Shown here in pieces: positions 1 to 5,260 of a DNA stretch of 27,121 bases. Within the stretch, counting starts at the first letter, position 1. Every line of letters starts with the position of its first letter. Source of the stretch: a virus; the IMG/VR virus record IMGVR_UViG_3300044614_000782, positions 1 to 27,121 of that record; one strand, 5' to 3'. The position numbers and the translations under genes are program-made. The notes beneath the pieces are model-generated. The model was given only the letters and a program-made list of their open reading frames with translations. It was not told the origin of the DNA and did no database searches.

Positions 1-151
1 CAGCACAACCAGAGCTACCACTGAAGGCAATCGTGTTTACATCTAGTTTACGCAGGAGGATACTAGCTGCTTGCCTGAGGTTGTCCATTTTATGCATGAA
101 CTCATCAGGCGTACCAGAGGTCCAACCGTAGTTACTGGCGGAGCGCTTCAT
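1..151 (-). CDS. Partial hypothetical protein, possibly phosphoribosyltransferase-like
   Basis: Only the first 50 codons are in the window; the gene runs off the left edge. The ATG (151-149) overlaps the TGA of the upstream gene (148-150) in an ATGA junction, and a GGAG inside the upstream gene's end serves as ribosome binding site, so the two are translationally coupled. The visible product starts MKRSASNYGW, has a helical stretch with Leu, Arg and Lys (about residues 20-36), then VNTIAFSGSSGCA. A short beta strand followed by a Ser/Gly-rich turn of this kind occurs early in small phage phosphoribosyltransferase-like proteins, but 50 residues are too few to decide. The existence of the gene is well supported; the function is a guess. 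Confidence 0.6.
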   Translation of the reverse strand, partial: MKRSASNYGWTSGTPDEFMHKMDNLRQAASILLRKLDVNTIAFSGSSGCA

Positions 152-567
152 TTAGCTTCTCCAATCAGTTGTTCAACACTGAACGCAAGGTTGTTGGGGA
201 TGATATAACGATCACCACCAGCGTCATTGTCGAAGAAGGCTAGGACGTAGTAGTTCCTTGTGATACGACCGTAGTAGTCGGGTTCTGTGGGCAGGTCTAC
301 GAGCTTGACCCCTTCAGGCAGGTTAATGAGGTGGATATCGGTGGGACGTTCGAGGAGGTGGAGGACACCACCACTTTCTTCGATCAAGGCATCAGGATCA
401 GTATAGGCCAGATCAAAGGCACATTCTTGGAGCCACTCCTTGATCTCTTCGTTAGGAGCAGCTGCGACGGTCTGGAAGGTGTACATGTGTAGATTCCTCT
501 TGGATGGTTCGCCAAATGCACTCAAAATAGCTCCCTTCAGGCATTCTCTGCAGTTAAACTCGCTCAT
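148..567 (-). CDS. Hypothetical small early-region protein (139 aa)
   Basis: No family is recognised. The chosen start is ATG 567 (MSEFNCRECL); a TTG at 588 would add seven residues but has no better ribosome binding site. Residues 5-9 hold a short Cys-x-x-Cys (CREC), which alone does not prove metal binding. The C-terminal third has the stretch NDAGGDRYIIPNNL, which resembles NNSGGPIFIVSNDL in the gene at 1009-1398; a loose paralogous relation is possible. The protein is acidic, without membrane segments or signal peptide. It lies in the minus-strand operon of small genes and overlaps the next gene by four bases. Confidence 0.75.
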   Translation of the reverse strand: MSEFNCRECLKGAILSAFGEPSKRNLHMYTFQTVAAAPNEEIKEWLQECAFDLAYTDPDALIEESGGVLHLLERPTDIHLINLPEGVKLVDLPTEPDYYGRITRNYYVLAFFDNDAGGDRYIIPNNLAFSVEQLIGEAK

Positions 568-662
568 ACTCGGCCCGGTTACAGCCAAAGTAGCTACAAG
601 CAGTGGCTAATGCAGTAGATTTACCTGAAGGGATCACTATTTACGACCTACGGTCGGCGAAG

Positions 663-1007
663 CTACATCATTACTGCAGGGAGTTTCATGAAGGAGCTAT
701 TCCCGGTAGCCTCTGCACGGATATCTGCGAGGGATTTCGCCCACGCAAGAGCATCTTCGACAGAAAGGAACTCTGCGGTAGAGGGACTCTTTAGAAATTC
801 CATCAGGTGACGCTCGTTGTAGCGGTTGTCGATGTGGACAATGGCAGGGCGACTCATGATGTGGGTCTCTTCAGGGAAGCAGTAGTCAGTTTGCATACAA
901 CCGACGTACCAGAGGATCTTCGGTTGGTCGTTGATGATGGTCATCACCGGGAGGATAGCAATCTGGATAGCTTCCATGAGTTCCTTCAGGGTCTTGGTGT
1001 TAGACAT
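663..1007 (-). CDS. Hypothetical small early-region protein (114 aa)
   Basis: No function is recognised. The start is ATG 1007 (MSNTKTLKEL), preceded by GAGGTGA at good spacing. A longer in-frame opening up to 1064 would run through the end of the previous gene and lacks this signal. The stop of the upstream gene (1011-1009) lies one base before this ATG, so translation is probably coupled. The product has an amphipathic N-terminal helix, a hydrophobic stretch around ILPVMTII, then a mixed alpha/beta region ending in helix-rich EDALAWAKSLAD. No catalytic motif, signal peptide or convincing membrane segment is seen. Confidence 0.75.
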   Translation of the reverse strand: MSNTKTLKELMEAIQIAILPVMTIINDQPKILWYVGCMQTDYCFPEETHIMSRPAIVHIDNRYNERHLMEFLKSPSTAEFLSVEDALAWAKSLADIRAEATGNSSFMKLPAVMM

Positions 1008-1008
1008 G

Positions 1009-1398
1009 TTACTCACCTCGGTCGAAAGTATCACAACCAGCATACGGGTCGTAGTTGGTCTCATCTACACTGTCGTCAATGTCATTCCTCGTTCCTTGGA
1101 TCTCGTCGTACAGATCGTTGCTGACAATAAAGATCGGTCCACCGCTGTTGTTGGTGATGTAACCGTACGCCATGTGGTGATCCAACTGTCGGAATATCTC
1201 CGGTTCGCTACCATAATCAGCGAACATCTTTTGGAACTCTTCTTTGCTCTCCACCATGAGGACGTTACCACCAAGGTGAGGCATAAAGAGAGCTTGCTCG
1301 TGTGGCTCATCGACGACACTCTTCATGAACCCTTCGATGTAATCCACGAGGGATTTGTCGTAGCCTTTCAGGTCTTGCAGCATTTCAAAGCGTCGCAC
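1009..1398 (-). CDS. Hypothetical small early-region protein (129 aa), GTG start
   Basis: The preferred start is GTG 1398 (MRRFEMLQDL) because GAGGAG sits seven bases upstream; a TTG at 1413 is in frame but overlaps that signal, and the first ATG (1383) has none. The upstream gene's TAA (1405-1403) is four bases before the GTG. The product is acidic. A central GGNVLMVESKEEF segment and a later NNSGGPIFIVSNDL segment echo the organisation of the protein at 148-567 (ESGGVLHLLE then NDAGGDRYIIPNNL). The C-terminus is Asp-rich (NDIDDSVDETNYDPY). No enzymatic motif or known domain is recognised. Confidence 0.75.
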   Translation of the reverse strand: MRRFEMLQDLKGYDKSLVDYIEGFMKSVVDEPHEQALFMPHLGGNVLMVESKEEFQKMFADYGSEPEIFRQLDHHMAYGYITNNSGGPIFIVSNDLYDEIQGTRNDIDDSVDETNYDPYAGCDTFDRGE

Positions 1399-1402
1399 GG
1401 TA

Positions 1403-1579
1403 TTACTCCTCAACAGACAGTTGCGAGATGGAACTCTTCGGGAACACGTTGTGGACCATCACTTCGACCTTCTTGACTGCATCCTCCATGTCGATAGCTT
1501 CGATGGTGTAATCGCGGTAGATCATGAGAGGGATTTCCTTCAGGGGCCGGAAGGACACAGCGATCTTGAATGCAGCCAT
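1403..1579 (-). CDS. Hypothetical small protein (58 aa)
   Basis: The start is ATG 1579 (MAAFKIAVSF), with GAGGAT placed five to six bases upstream; this signal lies in the last codons of the preceding gene, whose TAA ends one base before the ATG. The in-frame opening extends to 1678, but that part overlaps the neighbour completely and has no start signal. The product looks like a compact alpha/beta fold: strand (FKIAVSFRP), strand (YRDYTIEAI), helix (MEDAVKKVEVMVHNV). The function is unknown. Tight packing with both neighbours shows it belongs to the operon. Confidence 0.7.
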   Translation of the reverse strand: MAAFKIAVSFRPLKEIPLMIYRDYTIEAIDMEDAVKKVEVMVHNVFPKSSISQLSVEE

Positions 1580-1580
1580 G

Positions 1581-1835
1581 TTATCCTCGTGGGCGCTTGG
1601 ATTGAATCGGGTTGTCTTGACGATCTCGGTAGAGATCCTCGAAGGCACAATCGCGAAGAAACCTACCGAGTTCTCCACTAGTGATTTTGTTAGTGTCGGC
1701 GAAGTTGAGCTTCACCAGTTCGACAGCATCGCGCAGACCACAGTTGAGGAATGACCTCACTACACCAACAACAGCAAGATATTCCACTTCGTTGGTTGCA
1801 GCTGGTGCTACGTACGGCTCAGGGATTCTAACCAT
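1581..1835 (-). CDS. Hypothetical small protein (84 aa)
   Basis: It starts at ATG 1835 (MVRIPEPYVA), with a modest AAGTGAG nine bases upstream. Residues 15-45 look helical (EYLAVVGVVRSFLNCGLRDAVELVK) and resemble the general shape of a small helix-bundle regulator, but no DNA-binding motif is clear. The C-terminus is basic (QSKRPRG) and encodes the ribosome binding site of the next gene. The 65 bases upstream of this start (1836-1900) separate it from the gene at 1901-2245 and contain an inverted repeat (1863-1887). No function is assigned. Confidence 0.72.
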   Translation of the reverse strand: MVRIPEPYVAPAATNEVEYLAVVGVVRSFLNCGLRDAVELVKLNFADTNKITSGELGRFLRDCAFEDLYRDRQDNPIQSKRPRG

Positions 1836-1862
1836 GCTAATCTCACTTGAGTAGTTGAGGGT

Positions 1863-1887
1863 GTTGGTTAGTTATAGTCCAACCAAC
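1863..1887 (-). other. Intergenic hairpin between two minus-strand genes
   Basis: On the minus strand GTTGGTT (1887-1881) pairs perfectly with AACCAAC (1869-1863) around an 11-base loop. It lies between the stop at 1901 and the start at 1835. There is no T-run behind it, so it is not a classical intrinsic terminator; an RNA processing or stability element is possible. Seven pairs can occur by chance, so confidence is limited. Confidence 0.4.
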
Positions 1888-1900
1888 AATGACTAGTTAA

Positions 1901-2245
1901 TCACTTGACCGTGTAGAACCACACATCCGGGCTGAAACCACCGGCAGCAACGAACTGGACTTCCTTCTGCTCCTTGCCAGCTTTCGCCAGCATCTTCCAC
2001 AGCTCACGACCGACTTCCACGCTCGGGAGACGATCGACGTTGCACTTGCGGATCTTCGTGTCGGAACCGATGACACGAATCTGACGCAGCTTCTCGTCGA
2101 AGTGCATGGCCACGATCTTCACCGAGGCACTCACGCGGTCTTCGGCTTGATAGCGAGTACGGAACTGAGCGACCGGCTTCTCGGTGATCATCTCACCGTT
2201 CAGAGCGGCTTTGGTGGTCTTGGTGTTGAAGGTGATCGACGTCAT
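1901..2245 (-). CDS. Hypothetical basic small protein (114 aa)
   Basis: No family is recognised. The preferred start is ATG 2245 (MTSITFNTKT), with AGAGGATAG upstream. A GTG at 2281, in frame and preceded by TAAGGAG at normal distance, is a real alternative that would add 12 residues (SLHNPTQEDST region). The product is basic, with predicted strands in the first half (ASVKIVAMHF, RQIRVIGSD) and a helix with Lys/Glu (GRELWKMLAKAGKEQKE) before a final strand pair (VQFVAAGGFSPDVWFYTVK). The beta-rich basic character would fit nucleic-acid or inhibitor binding, but that is speculation. A tetraloop hairpin (2296-2321) lies in its leader. Confidence 0.75.
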   Translation of the reverse strand: MTSITFNTKTTKAALNGEMITEKPVAQFRTRYQAEDRVSASVKIVAMHFDEKLRQIRVIGSDTKIRKCNVDRLPSVEVGRELWKMLAKAGKEQKEVQFVAAGGFSPDVWFYTVK

Positions 2246-2295
2246 GGTACTATCCTCTTGGGTTGGGTTGTGGAGACTCACTGTGAGCACTCCTT

Positions 2296-2321
2296 AGAGC
2301 ACCCTCCGGAGAAGATGCTCT
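2296..2321 (-). other. Stable leader hairpin with UNCG-type tetraloop
   Basis: On the minus-strand RNA, AGAGCAUCUUC (2321-2311) pairs with GAGGGUGCUCU (2306-2296): eleven pairs including two G-U wobbles, closed by C-G around the loop UCCG (2310-2307), a member of the extra-stable UNCG tetraloop class. It lies between the stop of the 38-aa gene (2332) and the start of the 114-aa gene (2245), just upstream of a TAAGGAG sequence. No U-tract follows, so it is more likely an mRNA stability, processing or translation-control element than a terminator. Confidence 0.55.
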
Positions 2322-2331
2322 GTAGGAAGAC

Positions 2332-2448
2332 TCAGACGAGCACGTAGTCGCTGCAGTACAGCGGATCAACGCGACGAAGGAACGACTCAGCAGCTGCCCT
2401 GTTCGAGAACGTGGCAACGAGCTTGTCGTTGAGGTAAATGCGAACCAT
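2332..2448 (-). CDS. Hypothetical miniprotein (38 aa)
   Basis: A short reading frame from ATG 2448 to TGA 2332. Translation: MVRIYLNDKLVATFSN, then RAAAESFLRRVDPLYC and a short tail ending in YVLV. The start has a strong GGAG six to seven bases upstream, formed by the end of the preceding gene. The layout strand-turn-strand-helix suggests a tiny folded domain, for example a beta-hairpin plus helix, and not random translation. It follows the 35-aa membrane miniprotein by two bases (TAA TC ATG), consistent with coupled translation. Function unknown. Confidence 0.65.
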   Translation of the reverse strand: MVRIYLNDKLVATFSNRAAAESFLRRVDPLYCSDYVLV

Positions 2449-2450
2449 GA

Positions 2451-2558
2451 TTACTCCTTGTCGGTGTTGGAACGAGAAACGATGGAAGCGCCCTTCATGA
2501 AGAGCACGATGAGTAAAGCACCTACGAGCCAGACCAGAAACACGTTGAACCAGAACAT
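2451..2558 (-). CDS. Small single-pass membrane miniprotein (35 aa)
   Basis: ATG 2558 to TAA 2451, with an excellent AAGGAG seven bases upstream. The product begins MFWFNVFLVWLVGALLIVLF, a continuous hydrophobic segment long enough to span a membrane, followed by MKGASIVSRSNTDKE, a positively charged and polar tail that would stay in the cytoplasm. Phages often encode such tiny inner-membrane proteins in early operons (superinfection exclusion, host takeover, lysis control), but nothing here singles out a role. It is the first gene downstream of the ribozyme cleavage site, so its mRNA would start with the ribozyme's stem I hairpin. Confidence 0.65.
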   Translation of the reverse strand: MFWFNVFLVWLVGALLIVLFMKGASIVSRSNTDKE

Positions 2559-2589
2559 GTCAATCTCCTTGAGTGACGGTTGTTGGCTT

Positions 2590-2646
2590 GCCTCATCAGT
2601 GCGTAGGGAGCCACCCTATCGCAGACCCTCTCACGAGGGTTTCGGC
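2590..2646 (-). ncRNA. Type II hammerhead self-cleaving ribozyme
   Basis: Read on the minus strand 5' to 3': GCC (2646-2644, stem II 3' strand); GAAA (2643-2640, core positions 12-15.1); stem III CCCUC (2639-2635) and GAGGG (2630-2626) closed by the GNRA loop GUGA; U16.1 (2625, pairs with A15.1 at 2640); C17 (2624), making a GUC cleavage triplet; stem I UGCG-A-UAGGG (2623-2614) with CCCUACGCA (2608-2600), nine pairs with one bulged A (2619) and loop UGGCU; CUGAUGA (2599-2593, core positions 3-9); GGC (2592-2590, stem II 5' strand, including the G10.1-C11.1 pair). Every conserved core base of the hammerhead family is present in the order of the type II (stem II open) permutation. Cleavage is expected between 2624 and 2623. 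Stem II is only 3 bp; an outer helix of 2660-2655 with 2581-2576 may extend it. It starts two bases after the TAA at 2651-2649. Confidence 0.9.
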
Positions 2647-2648
2647 GG

Positions 2649-2993
2649 TTAGCGAACCACGAGGATCTTCTTGATGCTCGCGTCCTTCAGTCTGCTGTAC
2701 AGAGCAATCGCATCCTCGGCGAACCACTCGTAGCTGGTGACCTCTTCCGGGTAACCCTCGCTGTCGAGCTCCTCTCCGTGGACCATGTAGAGGACGTCCG
2801 AGCGGTTGTCCCTAACGTACACAGTCTCCAGTTCGGGCTTCTCGTTGCGGCTAGGCAGCGAGAGGACGTAGGTCAACGCAACAGCGGGGTCCACGAAGGC
2901 TCGGGCCTCACGGTCGTTACCGGTCCACACGAGGATGAACGCGGTGTAGGGGAGGGTGGCGAAGAGTTCGCCCATCGTCGGGGTGCGGGTCAT
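2649..2993 (-). CDS. Hypothetical early protein (114 aa), first gene of the minus-strand operon
   Basis: The start is ATG 2993 (MTRTPTMGEL), with AAGGAG seven bases upstream; the in-frame opening to 3101 has no such signal. The product is acidic, with a beta-rich centre (ELETVYVRDN and DVLYMVHGEEL) and a C-terminal helix plus basic strand (KDASIKKILVVR). The segment DNRSDVLYMVHGEEL resembles the NxxGGxxxI(V/I) segments of the proteins at 148-567 and 1009-1398, so the three may share a fold. No catalytic motif is recognised. Its stop codon lies two bases upstream of the ribozyme, so self-cleavage would leave this gene on its own short mRNA. Confidence 0.75.
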   Translation of the reverse strand: MTRTPTMGELFATLPYTAFILVWTGNDREARAFVDPAVALTYVLSLPSRNEKPELETVYVRDNRSDVLYMVHGEELDSEGYPEEVTSYEWFAEDAIALYSRLKDASIKKILVVR

Positions 2994-3269
2994 GGCTATC
3001 TCCTTGAGAGCCGGGTTGAAGGGACTCCAGCAAGACGCTAGAGCCACAGGGTTGCAAGCAAGGGGGTCCGAAAAGAAACAACCCCTAAACCAACAAACCA
3101 CGAAAATTTTCAGACATACACAGGCTCACCCATAGAAACCTAGGGGGAACTTCTCCAAAAAGGTACCTCCACAGGATTCTTCAAAGATCCTGTTGTGCAA
3201 AGCAGCTGGTAACAGCTGACCCCTAATAGAATAGAAATTCTTATAGGACACTACGTACAGGACACATGC
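2994..3269. other. Non-coding divergent region between early operon and terminase
   Basis: These 276 bases separate the minus-strand operon from the plus-strand structural genes. No reading frame with a start signal is seen. The region holds a perfect 10-base palindrome GAAAATTTTC (3102-3111), a hairpin (3171-3193), two CAGCTG palindromes exactly 10 bases apart (3203-3208 and 3213-3218), and AGGACAC twice just before the terminase start. It is the natural place for divergent promoters, but I could not identify a convincing sigma-70 -35/-10 pair on either strand. A packaging or terminus site here is possible but not shown. Confidence 0.5.
3171..3193 (+). other. Hairpin in the terminase leader
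   Basis: ACAGGAT (3171-3177) with C3179 pairs with GATCCTGT (3186-3193) with a single bulged T at 3178 and loop TTCAAA. No T-tract follows. It lies about 80 bases upstream of the terminase start and just before the paired CAGCTG sites. It could be an operator-like inverted repeat or an RNA hairpin. Confidence 0.4.
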
Positions 3270-4913
3270 ATGGCAACCAAACTCTCTAACACCGAAAGGC
3301 TCGCCCTCGCAAGGGAAGCCAAACGTAGAGAAAAGCTTGCTGAGTACAAATCTAACTTTAAGTCTTTTGCAGAAGAGCAAATCAAGATTCTCCCCAAAGA
3401 CGTCTCTAAAGGATTTGTTCCCTTCAAGTTTAACTCTGCACAGGAAATCATCAATAACGCCATTGAAGATCAACTCGCAAAGACCGGCAAGGTACGAGCT
3501 ATTATCCTTAAAGCTCGCCAGATGGGTATTTCAACATACACTACTGCCCGAGTCTTCTGGAAAGCTTACTTCAATGAACACCACAAGTCAGTCGTTATGG
3601 CCCACGATGCGGCTACTTCTGACGCCCTCTTCAACATGTCTAGGAACATTATTCAGTACATGCCTGAAGACTTCCAACCGGAGCTAAAGAAATCTAATGC
3701 TAAAGAAATTGGATTTGAACACAATGATAGCGGTTATAGGCTCTATACCGCTGGCTCTCCTGAAGCTGGTCGTGGTACTACTCCAACTATTGCTCATTTG
3801 TCTGAAGTTGCCTTCTGGGGCCATGACAGTAAAATCCTCGCGGGACTCTTCCAAGGAATCTCCGAAGCTGACGGTACCGAAGTAATCCTTGAAAGTACCG
3901 CCAACGGTGTTGGTAATGAGTTCCACCGTCTATGGCATGACGCTGTAGCTGGCCGTAACGACTACATCCCTATCTTCGTACCTTGGTTCCTCATGACGGA
4001 ATACCGTAGGGAAGCCCCTGTTGGCTTTGACCCCACTGAAGATGAGCAAAAACTAAAAGAACAATTCCAACTAGACAACGACCAACTATATTGGCGTCGC
4101 CTTAAGATTGCTGAAAGTGGTCACACTAAGTTCCGACAAGAGTACCCCGCAACAGCTGAAGAAGCTTTTGTCGTTAGTGGTTCTTCTGTGTTTAATCTAG
4201 AAAAGATCCGTAAGCTTATCCCTCAACCAGTAGTAGCCCAAAAGGAATTCAACTTCCAGAGCTACATGTTTGAAGATAATAAGGAAGGCTCTCTAGAGAT
4301 TTTCAAGTATCCTAAATTCGACGATGCCTTCGTCTTAGCTGCAGATACTTCCCTTGGTGTAGGTAGAGACTACTCTGCTGGTGTAGTTATGAATGTACAA
4401 CGACAAATTGTTGCTGTATACCGTAATAACTACATTGACCCTACTAAGTTTGGTGATCTCTTGTTTTACCTTGGAAGGTACTTCAATAATGCCCTCCTTG
4501 CTGTAGAAAACAACTCTATGGGTATTGCCACACTAAACCGACTAGTACAGATGAATTACGTTAACCTGTACAAACAAACTAAGACAGCTAACATCAGTAA
4601 AGAAGAAGGTGAACGACTAGGTTGGAGGACTACAAGTGCTTCCAAGCCTGCCATCATTGGACACCTTAAGAACGCCATTGAGCATGAAGACATCTGGATT
4701 CCTTCCAAACATGTTATCCATGAAATGTCTACATATATCTCTGACGACAACGGTAAAACTGAAGCTGCTCCCGGTTATTGTGACGATACGGTTATCGCTA
4801 CAGCTATTGCCCTTGAAGTCTTAAGGACTCACGGAGATAAGCTCTCTGTCAATAAGGTTCCCTTTGGGCAGCGTACTGACCTAATCCCAACACAAGAAAC
4901 TACTTGGCTGTAA
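3270..4913 (+). CDS. terL: Terminase large subunit
   Basis: This is the ATP-driven DNA-packaging motor that docks on the portal and cuts concatemeric DNA. The 547 residues match the usual large-terminase size. ATPase domain: Walker A-like KARQMGIST (81-89), where the usual GK is GI, a variant known in some phage terminases; Walker B TIAHLSEVAFW (173-183) with catalytic Glu179; coupling-motif region STANG (209-213). RNase H-like nuclease domain: Asp359 in AADTSLG, Glu413 in AVENNSMG and Asp505/506 in CDDTVIAT, the expected acidic triad. The start at 3270 has AGGA seven bases upstream; an out-of-frame ATG at 3265 would give only seven codons. It is the first gene of the rightward block. No small terminase is found in the window. 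Confidence 0.95.
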   Translation: MATKLSNTERLALAREAKRREKLAEYKSNFKSFAEEQIKILPKDVSKGFVPFKFNSAQEIINNAIEDQLAKTGKVRAIILKARQMGISTYTTARVFWKAYFNEHHKSVVMAHDAATSDALFNMSRNIIQYMPEDFQPELKKSNAKEIGFEHNDSGYRLYTAGSPEAGRGTTPTIAHLSEVAFWGHDSKILAGLFQGISEADGTEVILESTANGVGNEFHRLWHDAVAGRNDYIPIFVPWFLMTEYRREAPVGFDPTEDEQKLKEQFQLDNDQLYWRRLKIAESGHTKFRQEYPATAEEAFVVSGSSVFNLEKIRKLIPQPVVAQKEFNFQSYMFEDNKEGSLEIFKYPKFDDAFVLAADTSLGVGRDYSAGVVMNVQRQIVAVYRNNYIDPTKFGDLLFYLGRYFNNALLAVENNSMGIATLNRLVQMNYVNLYKQTKTANISKEEGERLGWRTTSASKPAIIGHLKNAIEHEDIWIPSKHVIHEMSTYISDDNGKTEAAPGYCDDTVIATAIALEVLRTHGDKLSVNKVPFGQRTDLIPTQETTWL

Positions 4914-4937
4914 AAACAAATAAGGAGCATTCCTATA

Positions 4938-5258
4938 ATGTCAACTATTACTATTAAAAAGAGGGCTAATGCTTCCTTTGCTTGCGTCAAGAAAGACTCA
5001 AATGGAACCCCTCAAGATGTCACAGCAATTACGATCTATGCTGCCCTACGTGAAGTAGGTAGCCTAGCTCTAGTAACTCCTTTGACTGTAGAAAAGGATC
5101 CCGGTACTGGTGGTACATTCCGTGTACTAGTGTCACAGGCACAAAGTACGGGCCTACGACCAGTAACTTATATGGTCCAAATCGAGTATACCATTGGTGC
5201 AACTAAAGAGATCCTTGACCCGTTCCCTGTTCAAGTAGTAGAGACTGGTGAGGTGTAA
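4938..5258 (+). CDS. Small Ig-like structural protein (106 aa)
   Basis: AAGGAG lies upstream of ATG 4938. The sequence is rich in short beta strands ([43 protein letters not shown]) separated by turns with Gly, Pro and Asp, and ends in [11 protein letters not shown]. This pattern resembles the small beta-sandwich proteins that sit beside collagen-like phage fibres or form head/baseplate decoration domains. It is followed after two bases by the collagen-like gene, whose ribosome binding site is in its last codons, suggesting that the two products work together. Specific attachment point on the virion unknown. Confidence 0.6.
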   Translation: MSTITIKKRANASFACVKKDSNGTPQDVTAITIYAALREVGSLALVTPLTVEKDPGTGGTFRVLVSQAQSTGLRPVTYMVQIEYTIGATKEILDPFPVQVVETGEV

Positions 5259-5260
5259 CT

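Noticed and set aside
95-115. Minus-strand CUGAUGAG within the left-edge gene, followed by a 6-bp hairpin
   Set aside because: A stem II-like hairpin can form, but it is followed by AACC, not GAAA, and there is no cleavage triplet. Coding sequence explains it.
568-588. TTG start for the 139-aa gene
   Set aside because: No ribosome binding site supports it; the ATG at 567 is simpler.
931-1476. 181-codon plus-strand open frame
   Set aside because: It lies opposite four well-packed minus-strand genes that have good ribosome binding sites and junctions. It has no start signal and an unlikely composition.
2567-2660. The two adjacent hairpins as a bidirectional terminator
   Set aside because: There is no T-run on either strand, and both hairpins are fully explained as stems I and III of the ribozyme with the conserved core bases between them.
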